A DNA stretch of 64,000 bases, from positions 21,697,741 to 21,761,740 of the forward strand of contig NC_072454.1 in the NCBI RefSeq assembly GCF_027596085.1, in the 5' to 3' direction. The position numbers and the translations under genes were made by a program. The notes beneath the pieces were generated by a model. That model ran no database searches. It was not told the DNA's origin and saw only the letters and a list, made by a program, of their open reading frames with translations. This document shows positions 48,886 to 61,057 of this stretch, in pieces (position 1 is the stretch's first letter; each line of letters opens with the position of its first letter). The stretch is from Anoplopoma fimbria. Taxonomy: Eukaryota; Chordata; Actinopteri; Perciformes; Anoplopomatidae.

Positions 48886-51800
48886 GTGAGATGACCATCT
48901 CTAGCTGTCCAGGACTCTTCTCCATGTCACAAAGTCTTTGATTCACTGACTCTGTTTCTGAATATGGGATCAGGATCCACCATAGACCAGACTGTCCTGG
49001 GCCTGGACCTGGCGCTGGACCTGGACCTGAAGCTAGACCTGAACCTGAACCTGAATCTGAATCTGGACCTGAACGTGATCCTGATCCTGAACCCAGCTGT
49101 GTGTCCATGAAGAGTGACTGGTCTATGGATCGTCATATATCCTTCAAAGATGGACGCCGTTCTGTTGATCAGAGGTGAGGATTTAAACTGATGATGAAAA
49201 CAAAGTGAAGATGATGATGATGATGATGATGATGAGTTCAGAAGGTCACTAAGGTAAAACTCTCTGCTTTAACACCACATCCTTCCTCTCTTCATCCTGA
49301 TTGGACAGCATTACTCTTAAACCATTATGGTCACCTCACTGCATAATTTCCTGCCTTTGCTGCACTGAATACAGCTTCAACATCAACACTGAAACATTTC
49401 TAAATGAAACATTGATTTCATACAAAATGTCTCCTAAAACTACCAGGATACAAATACACTGAGTACAGTAGTTATATTAAATCACTGAATTTATCTCTTG
49501 TTTCTATCAGGAGGAAGCTGGAACAACCTGAACCCAGCTGTGTGTCCATGAAGAGTGACTGGTCTATGGATCGTCATATATCCTTCAAAGATGGACGCCG
49601 TTCTGTTGATCAGAGGTGAGGATTTAAACTGATGATGAAAACAAAGTGAAGATGATGATGATGATGAGTTCAGAAGGTCACTAAGGTAAAACTCTCTGCT
49701 TTAACACCACACCCTTCCTCTCTTCATCCTGATTGGACAGCATTACTCTTAAACCATTATGGTCACCTCACTGCATAATTTCCTGCCTTTGCTGCACTGA
49801 ATACAGCTTCAACATCAACACTGAAACATTTCTAAATGAAACATTGATTTCATACAAAATGTCTCCTAAAACTACCAGGATACAAATACACTGAGAACAG
49901 TAGTTATATTAAATCACTGAATTTATCTCTTGTTTCTATCAGGAGGAAGCTGGAACAACCTGAACCCAGCTGTGTGTCCATGAAGAGTGACTGGTCTATG
50001 GATCGTCATATATCCTTCAAAGATGGACGCCGTTCTGTTGATCAGAGGTGAGGATTTAAACTGATGATGAAAACAAAGTGAAGATGATGATGATGATGAG
50101 TTCAGAAGGTCACTAAGGTAAAACTCTCTGCTTTAACACCACACCCTTCCTCTCTTCATCCTGATTGGACAGCATTACTCTTAAACCATTATGGTCACCT
50201 CACTGCATAATTTCCTGCCTTTGCTGCACTGAATACAGCTTCAACATCAACACTGAAACATTTCTAAATGAAACATTGATTTCATACAAAATGTCTCCTG
50301 AAACTACCAGGATACAAATACACTGAGTACAGTAGTTATATTAAATCACAGAATGTATCTCTTGTTTCTATCAGGAGGAAGCTGGAACAACCTGAACCCA
50401 GCTGTGTGTCCATGAAGAGTGACTGGTCTATGGATCGTCATATATCCTTCAAAGATGGATGCCGTTCTGTTGATCAGAGGTGAGGATTTAAACTGATGAT
50501 GAAAACAAAATGATGATGTGTTTCTATCAGACTCTCTGTTGTGAGATCTCCAGTTTTTAAACCTTTACTGACTCAGATTAAGTTCTCTGAGCACAAACAC
50601 TCTTCTTCATTGAAACACATTCACACTGGGAGCTACCCAGTACAAGCAGTCTGATACTGAGACACTCCACTGGAGCAGCGGCAGGTTCTGGGTGCCTTGC
50701 TCCAGGGCTCTTCAGCAGTGTACAGTGAAGGAGGGAGAGTTACATGGAGGGCTTGGTGAGAGCTGTTGGGACTAAACCAAACTGACTGGTGAAGAAAACA
50801 GTGAGCTGAAAGACAGAGCTGTTGAATCTCAGTGGGATCAGCAGGACTAGTAGACCTTTACCAGTACAGGGTGTTTGTCTCTGTGTGGACAGACAGAATG
50901 GGAGCTGATTCTTAATGATTCCTCCACAGAGAGGATCAGGAGAGCTCACAGGTTCCCAGAGGTCAGTCTGCCCAGCAGCATCAAACACACCTGGACTCCA
51001 TATTTATGGTCTGTACATGTACAACTACTTTTACATCTATTCTGTTCACAATCATCTCCATGCTACACTTTTTAGACCAGTGGATTGTCAGTCTGTCTAA
51101 CATGGATCTGATGTTTGTGTCCTTCATATAATATTACGTTCCAGCTGCTGGAGGAGAACATCCTCACTTTTGTGAAGAACGAGCTGAAGAAGATCCAGAA
51201 GGTTGTGAGTTCAGATTACCCAGAATGCTTGGGGGTGGATGAGGAGCTGTTGGACGGTGAGGATGAAGAGCAGAGGAGGAGCAGCAGAGAGGCATTTCTG
51301 AAGATCACACTGCACTTCCTGAGGAGAATGAAGCAGGAGGAGCTGGCTGACTGTCTGCAGAGCAGTAAGAGGATTTCTTTAAAGATTTAACATGCTGGAT
51401 AAATGGGACGTTTACTAATGTCCCAGGAGATGGACCAAATATATTCAGATACTCATTCTTTGAGGATACGACATGTTGAAATATATTCTTTGACTCATTG
51501 ATCTTCTTTGTTGTGTGTTCATTCAGGAGGTCATACGGGAGTTTGTCAGCGTGAACTCAAATCTAACCTGAAGAAGAAGTTCCAGTGTGTGTTTGAGGGG
51601 ATCGCTAAAGAAGGAAAGCCAATCCTTCTGAACCAGATCTACACAGAGCTCTACATCACAGAGGGAGGGACTGCAGAGGTCAATGATGAACATGAGGTCA
51701 GACAAATTGAAACAGCATCCAGGAAATCAGACAGACCAGAAACAACCATCAGACAAGAAGACATCTTTAAAGTCTCACCTGGAAGAGAGGAACCAATCAG

Positions 51801-54800
51801 AACAGTGATGACAAAAGGAGTGGCTGGCATTGGGAAAACAGTCTTAACACAGAAGTTCACTCTGGACTGGGCTGAAAACAAAGCCAACCAGGACATACAG
51901 TTCACATTTCCATTCACCTTTAGAGAGCTGAATTTGCTGAAAGAGAAAAAGTACAGCTTGGTGGAACTTGTTCATCACTTCTTCTCTGAAATCAAAGAAG
52001 CAGGAATCTGCAGTTTTGAAGAGTTCCCGGTTGTGTTCATCTTTGACGGTCTGGATGAGTGTCGACTTCCTCTGGACTTCCACAACAATGAGATCCTGAC
52101 TGATGTTACAGAGTCCACCTCAGTGGATGTGCTGCTGACAAACCTCATCAGGGGGAAACTGCTTCCCTCTGCTCGCCTCTGGATAACCACACGACCAGCA
52201 GCAGCCAATCAGATCCCTCCTGAGTGTGTTGGCATGGTGACAGAGGTCCGAGGGTTCACTGACCCCCAGAAGGAGGAGTACTTCAGGAAGAGATGCAGAG
52301 ATGAGGAGCATGCCAGCAGGATCATCTCCCACATCAAGACCTCACGAAGCCTCCACATCATGTGCCACATCCCAGTCTTCTGCTGGATCACTGCTACAGT
52401 TTTTGACAATGTGTTGAAGACCAGAGAGGGAGGAGAGCTACCCAAGACCCTGACTGAGATGTACATCCACTTACTGGTGGTTCAGTCCAAACTGAAGAAC
52501 GTCAAGTACGATGGAGGAGCTGAGACAGATCCACACTGGAGTCCAGAGACCAAGAAGATGACTGAGTCTCTGGGAAAACTGGCTTTTGATCAGCTGCAGA
52601 AAGGAAACCTGATCTTCTATGAATCCGACCTGACAGAGTGTGGCATCGATATCAGAGCAGCCTCAGTGTACTCAGGAGTGTTCACACAGATCTTTAGAGA
52701 GGAGAAAGGACTGTACCAGGACACGGTGTTCTGCTTCATCCATCTGAGTGTTCAGGAGTTTCTGGCTGCTCTTCATGTCCATCTGACCTTCATCAACTCT
52801 GGTGTCGATCTGCTGTCAGAAGAACAAACAACCTCCCGATTGTCTGAAGTCTTTAGAGACAAACCTAAACTAACACATTTCTACCAGAGTGCTGTGGACA
52901 AGGCCTTACAGAGTCCAAACGGAAACCTGGACCTTTTCCTTCGCTTCCTCCTGGGTCTATCACTGCCGACCAATCAGACTCTCCTACGAGGTCTGCTGAC
53001 AAAGACAGGAATAACTTCACAGACCAATCGGAGAACAATCCAGTACATCAAGAAGAAGATCAGTGAGGATCTGTCTGCAGAGAAAAGCATCAATCTGTTC
53101 CACTGTCTGAATGAACTGAATGATGGTTCTCTAGTGGAGGAGATCCAACAGTCCCTGAGTTCAGAACATCTCTCCACAGATAAGCTGTCTCCTGCTCAGT
53201 GGTCAGCTCTGGTCTTCATCTTACTGTCATCAGAAAAAGATCTGGACATGTTTGACCTGATTAAATACTCTGCTTCAGAGGAGGCTCTTCTGAGGCTGCT
53301 GCCAGTGGTCAAAGCCTACAACAAAACTCTGTAAGTCCAGAGATGTTAGATTATTATATAATAACCTAAATATGCTGCTATCTTTCTACTTATTGCTTAT
53401 TTTTTGCTCATCCTTGTCTCTTCAGACTGAGTGGCTGTAACCTCTCAGAGAAAAGTTGTGAAGCTCTGTCCTCAGTCCTCAGCTCCCAGTCCTCTAATCT
53501 GAGAGAGCTGGACCTGAGTAACAACGACCTGCAGGATTCAGGAGTAAGGCTGCTGTCTGCTGGACTGGAGAGTCCAGACTGTAAACTGGAAACTCTAAGG
53601 TCAGATCAAGTTAGTTTGTCTTCAGTGATTTAAATGTGTCTCTAAACTATCAGAACAGCCTCTCTCTTTCCGAATCTTTGAATTTGTTCATCAGGATTTC
53701 AGATTTCATACACCTCTTTTTCACTAGGAAATGATCCAGAACTATGGAACCAGAGGAACTAATCTCAGAGACTAAACTAGAGTCCAAAAGTCCTTTTTGC
53801 GAATTTATGTTTGTTTTTCCATCACGTCTTAAGAACCTTATAGAACAGGCAAATTTGATCCACAGTGGACTAAAAACCAATGACTGCGTTTAAAACATAA
53901 TTTTCAATCACAATAAAACATCACAGGGTCATCCTGTTGTTCCTCTTATTTATGCTTTGTGATGATATGTTTGATATAATTAATGAATAAAAAGGAGAAA
54001 TGCAGAGGTGGAAAGAGACTGAAAACTTGAATGTCTTTCTCTACAATGATGATCTGCTGAGAGTTTGATGGTTGTTTATTTCTGCTTTAGAACGTAACCG
54101 ACATGGAATCAGCATATGAAGTTTAATTTCCCTTTTTCACTCACTTTGTTCTCTCTCTCTCTTTCTCTTTCCTAATTTAAATGAGTCAGGAAGATGACAG
54201 AAAAGCCTAGATTTGTATGTAACACTAATAAACTATATGAAAATAAATATCCACCCCTCATCCTGATATTAATACTACAGTACTTCCTCTATACAGTAGA
54301 GCACACTGAATTGAAATGTTCATCTTGTTTAGAGCAGCAATAATTTTAGCCACTTAACAAATTATCTTTGTTTCTTCTGATTGTACTTTAGTACAGACTC
54401 ATTATCAAAGAGGATTTCAATTTAATTAAACTGTTCATTTTCTTCTTGTTGATTGCTGTCTCTTCAGACTGAGTGGCTGTAACCTCTCAAAGAGAAGCTG
54501 TAAAGCTCTGTCCTCAGTCCTCAGCTCCCAGTCCTCTAGTCTGAGAGAGCTGGACCTGAGTAACAACGACCTGAAGGTTTCAGGAGTGAAGCTGTTGTCT
54601 GCTGGACTGGATAGTCCACACTGTAAACTGGAAACTCTCAGGTCAGATCAAGTTAGTTTGTCTTCAATGATTTAAATATGTCTCTGAACTATCAGCTCCA
54701 TGCAGTGTAAACAGCCTCTCTCTTTCTGTATCTTTGAATTTGTTCATCAGGATTTCAGATTTCATAAACCTCTTTTTCACCAGGAAATGATCCTGAACTA

Positions 54801-57800
54801 TGGAACCAGAGAAACTAATCTCAGAGTGTACTCCTTCAAAGCCCAGGCAGACTTATGGAATAACATTCTACCAAAGTTAAATACAGACAAACGCAACAAA
54901 AATACCTTGGTTGTCTTCTGCTGTCCTTAAAACTAATTTAAAGCCAATTACAACCACAGAAATCTTTCACCAGAGTATTAAATAGTCTGTCCTTGCCGAT
55001 GTTGCGAGTCATACTCACACGTTAGAAACTTAAACAGACTTGAACTGAGACTTCAAAATAAAACAAGTATTCATTTCGTACTAAATTCAATAACAAATGC
55101 AACTGAAAAACATTCTCAATTCTGACATTTGCTTTTGGAAAAAATGAATTAGTCATACAAATCATGTAGATTAAACAGTATAATGGCAGGATTTACACAG
55201 AGACTATACTATGGTTACATTTTTTTTTTGTGAATTTCTGTTCATGTTTCCATCAAATCTTAAGAACCTTGTAGAACAGGCAAATTTGATCCACAGCGGA
55301 TTAAAAACCAATGACAGCGTTTAAAACACAATTTTCATTCACAATGAAACATCACAGGGTCATCCTGTTGTTGCTTTTATTTATGCTTTATGATGTTATG
55401 TTTGATATAATTAATGAATGAAAAGGAGAAATGCAGAGGTGAAAAGAGACTGAAAACTTGAATGTCTGTCTCTTCAGTGACAATCTGCTGAGAGTTTGAT
55501 GGTTGTTTATTTCTGCTTTAGAACGTACCCGACATGAAATCAGCATATGAAGTGTAATTTCTCTTTTTCACTCACTTTATTCTCTCTCTCTCTCTCTCAT
55601 TAATTTACTCATTAGCTCACTCGTCCCCTACCCTTGTTAACATCCACTTTTTTCTCTCTCTTTTTTTCTTGTTGAGACTAGAACAGCAATCATTTTAAAC
55701 ATTTCACTGAACAAATTATCTTTGTTCCTGCTGATTGTACTTTAGTCCAGACTCAGTTCATTTTAACACAAATGTTGTTTTTCTTCTTGTTTGTTGTTGT
55801 CTCTTCAGAGTGAGTGTCTGTAACCTCTCAGAGAGAAGCTGTGAAGCTCTGTCCTCAGTCCTCAGCTCCCAGTCCTCCAGTCTGAGAGAGCTGGACCTGA
55901 TTAACAACGACCTGAAGGATTCAGGAGTGAAGCTGCTGTCTGCTGGATTGGAGAGTCCACACTGTAAACTGGAAACTCTCAGGTTAGATCAAGTTTGTCT
56001 TCAATGATTTAAATGTGTCTCTGAACTATCAGCTCCATGCATTGTAAACAGCCTCTCTCTTTCTGAATCTTTGAATTTGTTCATCAGGATTTCAGATTTA
56101 ATGAACCTCTTTTACACAAGGAAGTTAACCAGAACTATGGAACCAGAGGAAATAATATCAGAGACTAAACTGGAGTCCAAAAGTCCTTTTTGCGAATTTC
56201 TGTTTGTTATTCCATCCCATTTAAGAACCTTGTAGAAAAGGCAAATTTGATCCACAGCGGATTAAAAAAACCGATGGTGGAGTTTAAATCATAATTCACA
56301 TTCACAATGAAACATCACAGGGTCATCCTGTTGTTGCTCTTATCTATGTTTTATGACGTTATGTTTGATATAATTAATGAATGAAATAGAGAAATGCAGA
56401 AGTGAAAAGAGACTGAAAACTTGAATGTCTGTCTCTACAGTGACGATCTGCTGAGTTTGATGGTTGTTTATTTCTGCTTTAGAATGTCACCGACATGAAA
56501 TCAGTGTACGAAGTTTCATTTCTCTTTTTCGCTCACTTTGTTCCCTCTCTCTCTCTTTCTCTCTCATTCACTCATCAGCTCACTCGTCCCCTACCCTTGT
56601 TAACATTCACTTTTTTCTCTCTCTTTTTTTCTTGTTTAGAATAGAACAGCAATTATTTAAGACCTTTCACTCAACAAATTATCTTTGTTCTTTCTGATTG
56701 TACTTTAGTCCAGACTCACTTCATTTTAACACAAATGTTATTTTTCTTCTTGTTGATTGTTGTCTCTTCAGACTGAGTGGCTGTAACCTCTCAGAGAGAA
56801 GCTGTGAAGCTCAATCCTCAGTCCTCAGGTCCCAGTCCTCCAGTCTGAGAGAGCTGGACCTGAGTAACAACGACCTGCAGGATTCAGGAATGAAGCTGTT
56901 GTCTGCTGGACTGGAGAGTCCACACTGTAAACTGGAAACTCTCAGGTCAGATCAAGTTAGTTTGTCTTCAATGATTTAAATATGTCTCTGAACTATCAGC
57001 TCCATGCAGTGTAAACAGCCTCTCTCTTTCTGAATCTTTGAATTTGTTCATCAGGATTTCAGATTTCATAAACCTCTTTTTCACCAGGAAATGATCCTGA
57101 ACTATGGAACCAGAGAAACTAATCTCAGAGTGTACTCCTTCAAAGCACAGCCAGACTCATGGAATAACATTTTACCAAAGTTAAATACAGACAAACAAAA
57201 CAAAAATACCTTGGTTGTCTTCTGCTGTCCTTAAAACTAATTTAAAGCCAATTACAACCACATCAATATTTCACCAGAGTATTAAATAGTCTGTCCTTGA
57301 TGCTGCATTGCCGATGTTGCGAGTCATACTCGCACGTTAGAAACTTAAACAGACTTGAACTGAGACTTCAAAATAAAACAAGTATTCATTTCGTACTAAA
57401 TTCAATAACAAATGCAACTGAAAAACATTCTCAATTCCGAATATGGGAGAAATGAATTTATCATACAAATCATGTAGATTAAACAATATAATGGCAGCAT
57501 TTACACAGAAACTATGGTACAACCATCCTTTTTGTGAATTTCCGTTCCTGTTTCCTTGGCATCTTAAGAGCCTTGTAGAAAAGGCAAATTTGATCCACGA
57601 TGGATTGAAAAACGATGAGGCGTTTGAAACATAACTCACATTCACAATAAAACATCACTGGGTCATCCTGTTGTTCCTCTTATTTATGCTTTATGATGTT
57701 ATGTTTGATATAATTAATGATTCGAAAGGAGAAATGCTAAAGAGACTGGAAACTTGAATGTCTGTCTCTACAGTGACGATCTGCTGAAAGTTTGATGGTT

Positions 57801-60247
57801 GTTTATTTCTGGTTTAGAATGTAACTGACTTGAAATCAGTATATGAAGTTTAATTTCTCTTTTTCACTCACTTTGTTCCCTCACTCTCCCTCTCATTCAC
57901 TCATTAGCTCACTCGTCCACTTCCCTTGTTAACATCCACTTTTTTCTCTCTATTTTTTTCTTGTTTAGAGTAGAACAGCAATTATTTAAGACATTTCACT
58001 AAACAAATTATCTTTGTTCTTTCTGATTGTACTTTAGTCCAGACTCAGTTCATTTTAACACAAATGTTGTTTTTCTTCTTGTTCGTTGTTGTTTTTTTCA
58101 GACTGAGTGTCTGTAACCTCTCAGAGAGAAGCTGTGAAGCTCTATCCTCAGTCCTCACCTCCCAGTTCTCCAGTCTGAGAGAGCTGGACCTGAGTAACAA
58201 TGACCTGCAGGATTCAGGAGTGAAGCTGCTGTCTGCTGGACTGGAGAGTCCAAACTGGAAACTGGAAACTCTCAGGTCAGATCAAGTTAGTTTGTCTTCA
58301 GTGATCTAAATGTTTATCTATACTATCAGCTCCATGCAGTGTAAACAGCCTCTCTCCTTCTGAATCTTTGATTTTGTTCATTCAGATTTCATAAACCTCT
58401 TTTTCACAAGGAAATTAACCATAACCATGGAACCAGAGGAACTAATCTCAGAGTGTACTCCCTCAAAGCACAGGCAGACTTATGGAATAACATTTTACCA
58501 AAGTTAAATAAAGACAAACAAAACAAGAATACCTTGGTTGTCTTCTGCTGTCCTTAAAACTAATTTAAAGTCCATTACAACCACATAAATATTTCACCAG
58601 AGTATTAAATAGTCTTTCCTTGATGCTGCCTTGCCGATGTTGCGTGTCATACTCACACGATAGCAACCTAAACAGACTTGAACTGAGGTTTCAAAATAAA
58701 ACAAGTATCCAGTTTGTACTAAATTCAATAACAAATGCAACTGAAAAACATTCTCAATTCCGAATTCGGGAAAAATGAATTAGTCATATAATTCATGTAG
58801 ATTAAACAGTATAATGGCAGCATTTACACATAAACTAGGGTACAAACATCCTTAATGTGAATTTCTGTCATGTTTCCTTGGCATCTTAAGAACCTTGTAG
58901 AAAAGGCCAATTTGATCCACGGTGGATTTAAAAAACGATGAGGCGTTTGAAACATAATTCACATTCACAATAAAACATCACAGGGTCATCCTGTTGTTCC
59001 TCTTATTTATGCTTTATGATGTCATGTTTGATATAATTAATGATTTGAAAGGAGAAATACAGAGATGGAAGAGAGACTGAAAACTTGAATGTCTGTCTCT
59101 ACAGTGACGATCTGCTGAGAGTTTGATGGTTGGTTATTCATGGTTTAGAACATAACCAACATGGAATCAGTATGGGATGGGTGTTACAAGTATATGAAGT
59201 TTAATTTCAATTTTTTCAGTCACTTTGTCCTCTCTCTCTCTCTCTCTCCTTTTTTAAAATGAGTCAGGAAGATGACAGAAAAGCCTAGATTTATTTTAAA
59301 CACTAATAAACTATATAAAAATAACTATACACCCCTCATCCTGATATTAATACTGCAGTACTTCCTCTATACAGTGAGCTCACTGAACTGAAATGTTCAT
59401 CTTGTTTAGAGCATCAAGAATTTTAGCCACTTCACAAATTATCTTTGTTCCTGCTGATTGTACTTTAGTCCAGACTCAGTTCATTTTAACAGAAATGTTA
59501 TTTTTCTTCTTGTTCGTTGTTGTCTCTTCAGAGTGAGTGTCTGTAACCTCTCAGAGAGAAGCTGTGGAGCTCTGTCCTCAGTCCTCAGCTCCCAGTCATC
59601 TAGTCTGAGAGAGCTGGACATGAGTAACAACGACCTGCAGGATTCAGGAGTGAAGCTGCTGTCTGCTGGATTGGAGAGTCCACACTGTGAACTGGACACT
59701 CTTAGGTCAGGATTCATCAATATGTTCAACTAATGTCCACTTAAATCCTGATTTACATTAATGGATACGTTTGTAACCTGCATAAGATTTTGTCTGCTAG
59801 CTTGATTTCAATCAAATATTTACTTCTTTAAACATATACAATATTGGGTTTTTTCTCACTCTGTTATTACAACTCGAAATATCATAGAGTTACCAGTAAT
59901 GTTCTCTGATTTTAATGGACATTAGTGGCTGTTTGGTTGTGACTAGAAACCAATCAGTCCCAATGTTAATGTAACCCCACAGCAGTCGACAGTATCTCAG
60001 TACTACAAAAACCTTCCAGCCCTCACAGTTCCCTCAGATCAAGTGACATGTGTGTTGTTTGGTGTGTTTGCAGGATGTCAGGCTGTCTGATCACAGAGAA
60101 AGGCTGTGCTTCTCTGGCCTCAGCTCTAAGCTTCAACCCCTCCCATCTGAGAGAGCTGGACCTGAGCTACAATCATCCAGGAGAATCAGGAGTGAAGCTG
60201 CTGTCTGCTGGGGTGGAGGATCCACATTGGAGCTTGGAAACTCTCAG
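48812..60247 (+). CDS. NLRC3-like receptor (FISNA-NACHT-LRR), start codon missing
   Basis: Fourteen exons with agreeing splice phases: 48812-48885, 48974-49174, three 105-nt exons, 50930-51008, 51145-51364, 51527-53330 and seven 174-nt LRR exons. The fish-specific NLR-C class is a cytosolic innate immune sensor family expanded in teleosts. NACHT binds ATP and drives oligomerisation; the LRRs are thought to sense ligands. Order: Gly/Pro/Glu-rich start, repeated peptide ([18 protein letters not shown]), coiled linker, FISNA, NACHT with Walker [11 protein letters not shown] and Walker [11 protein letters not shown], helical and winged-helix parts, LRRs. Oddities: the first exon keeps the family frame, but TAA directly precedes it and no ATG is present. 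The last LRR exon ends in phase 2, yet no B30.2 exon is seen in the next 3.7 kb. All frames from exon 2 to the last LRR are open. A non-functional 5' end, or an alternative start, is possible. Confidence 0.9.
48974..49174 (+). CDS. NLR exon 2, Gly/Pro/Glu-rich plus first peptide repeat
   Basis: 201 nt, phase 2 in and out. The first part is an expanded run of GP, EP and ES dipeptides ([20 protein letters not shown]). It then reads [27 protein letters not shown] and a GTGAGG donor. The dipeptide run derives from a CCTGGA/CCTGAA hexamer array. Confidence 0.8.
49511..49615 (+). CDS. NLR peptide-repeat exon, copy 2
   Basis: 105 nt, phase 2 to 2, beginning [20 protein letters not shown]. Because the exon is symmetric, copies can be added, lost or skipped without changing the frame. 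Confidence 0.85.
49943..50047 (+). CDS. NLR peptide-repeat exon, copy 3
   Basis: 105 nt, identical in protein sequence to copy 2 as far as I can read; same acceptor (GTTTCTATCAG) and donor (GTGAGG). Confidence 0.85.
50375..50479 (+). CDS. NLR peptide-repeat exon, copy 4
   Basis: 105 nt. One visible change turns GRR into GCR near its end (GATGGATGCCG). The following intron lacks most of the repeat intron and diverges. Confidence 0.85.
50930..51008 (+). CDS. NLR linker exon
   Basis: 79 nt after acceptor CCTCCACAG. One base completes Arg, then 26 codons ending [12 protein letters not shown] at a GTCTGT donor, phase 0. It matches the linker usually found between the repeated peptide and the helical segment in fish NLRs. 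Confidence 0.75.
51145..51364 (+). CDS. NLR helical segment before FISNA
   Basis: 220 nt, starting [20 protein letters not shown] and ending [14 protein letters not shown], with an acidic patch between. It is helical and charged, the usual N-terminal helical part of fish NLRC3-like proteins. The donor GTAAGA at 51365 leaves phase 1. Confidence 0.85.
51527..53330 (+). CDS. NLR FISNA-NACHT exon
   Basis: 1804 nt without a stop, phase 1 in and phase 2 out. FISNA spans roughly the first 85 residues ([40 protein letters not shown]). NACHT follows with Walker A GVAGIGKT at 51817-51840, Walker [13 protein letters not shown] around 52030-52067, sensor-like [14 protein letters not shown] and the [14 protein letters not shown] region. 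The winged-helix and NACHT-associated helical domains ([25 protein letters not shown]) complete it. All key nucleotide-binding residues are present, so the domain looks functional. Confidence 0.95.
53426..53599 (+). CDS. NLR LRR exon 1
   Basis: 174 nt, phase 2 to 2, containing [20 protein letters not shown] and [15 protein letters not shown], i.e. about two ribonuclease-inhibitor-type LRRs. Confidence 0.92.
54468..54641 (+). CDS. NLR LRR exon 2
   Basis: 174 nt. Differs from exon 1 mainly at SKRSCKA, KVSGVKL and LDSPHC. Confidence 0.92.
54781..54930 (+). repeat. Intronic fragment resembling a LINE tail, repeated with the LRR unit
   Basis: The frame [20 protein letters not shown] leads to WNNILPKLN, reminiscent of the C-terminal tail of non-LTR reverse transcriptases. 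Similar sequence recurs in the introns near 57090 and 58420, so it was copied with the LRR exon. No other retroelement part is visible. Confidence 0.35.
55809..55982 (+). CDS. NLR LRR exon 3
   Basis: 174 nt. [10 protein letters not shown] start and [12 protein letters not shown]; the consensus Ser of LSNND is replaced by Ile. Confidence 0.92.
56772..56945 (+). CDS. NLR LRR exon 4
   Basis: 174 nt. Reads [20 protein letters not shown], with Gln and Arg changes relative to its siblings. Confidence 0.92.
58102..58275 (+). CDS. NLR LRR exon 5
   Basis: 174 nt. Acceptor is a T-run then CAG. Reads [10 protein letters not shown] and [11 protein letters not shown] (Cys to Trp change). Confidence 0.92.
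59532..59705 (+). CDS. NLR LRR exon 6
   Basis: 174 nt. Reads [16 protein letters not shown] and [12 protein letters not shown], ending CELDTLR. Confidence 0.92.
60074..60247 (+). CDS. NLR LRR exon 7, divergent terminal type
   Basis: 174 nt. Reads [19 protein letters not shown] and [19 protein letters not shown], the usual closing LRR of fish NLRs that normally precedes a B30.2 exon. Donor GTATGA at 60248; if unspliced, the frame stops 14 codons later. Confidence 0.9.
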
Positions 60248-61057
60248 GTATGAAGAGGCCTGCTGCAGCCACAGACAATCAGTCTGACAGAGGAGGTAGA
60301 GCTGGTTAATATGACGCTGACCTCAAACTACCAGAGACTCATCAAACTGTTTATGTCCTACATCAGACGATCAATACAGACAAGTAGTCAGGGAACAGTA
60401 GCCAGGATGAGCCAGAACAAGGAGGGAAGGTGATGAAACTGTTGTTTTTCTGGAGCCTTGTCTTGTTTCAACATTAGAAAATAGGACAGTGGTGTATCCT
60501 GATACGTTGACGGCCATCATGGTAGGTTGACATGCCTCAACGTCGTCAGGCTGCAGGTTTGTGGGCTCATATCAAACAATAGTTGGATGTTTTGATGCTC
60601 GTCATCTGCCAGCAGTTTGTGTTGCCCTTCAGTCCAGACATTATTGTGAAAAGACAAACACACAAAGAATCAACCTGTTTAAACCATCATGAATCATCTT
60701 AATAGGAATGTTTTGCTGTTTTAAAGGAGTTCAGCTTCTCCTGGTTTTGGTTTGTTTTGCACTGAGAGCGAGTTCCCTGGCTGATGATAGTCGACTTGTT
60801 GAAACTACAGGTGACAGTTGCCCACAGCCGCTCAGTGGAGAACCAACAGCTGATTGTGGACATGGTGTGTCAGAGCCCAAAGAGGATTATTTGGGACTGG
60901 ACCAAAGTTATAGGGGGACACAGGCAGTGCTCTGTGGCTGCAGATAGACCTGAACTGTAATATTCTAAACCTCCAGATTACAGATAATAGAAACCAGTGT
61001 TGACTGTTGCTAGGAGACGGGATGTGAACAGCAGTGTCAAAGTCAGACACTTTGTAC
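60248..61057. other. Region after the last LRR exon, no B30.2 exon
   Basis: I searched by eye for the PRY/SPRY signatures expected after this exon and found none before the dispersed repeat. A small exon cannot be excluded. Confidence 0.55.

Larger units (their letters stand above)
49080..50510 (+). repeat. Tandem 432-bp exon-plus-intron repeat
   Basis: Three full copies of exon plus intron at exactly 432-bp spacing (49511, 49943, 50375), plus the end of exon 2 as a fourth. Copies differ by only a few bases and by (GAT)n length, both in exon and intron. The intron carries TTAACACCACACCCTTCCTC and CATTATGGTCACCTCACTGC in each copy. Confidence 0.95.
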
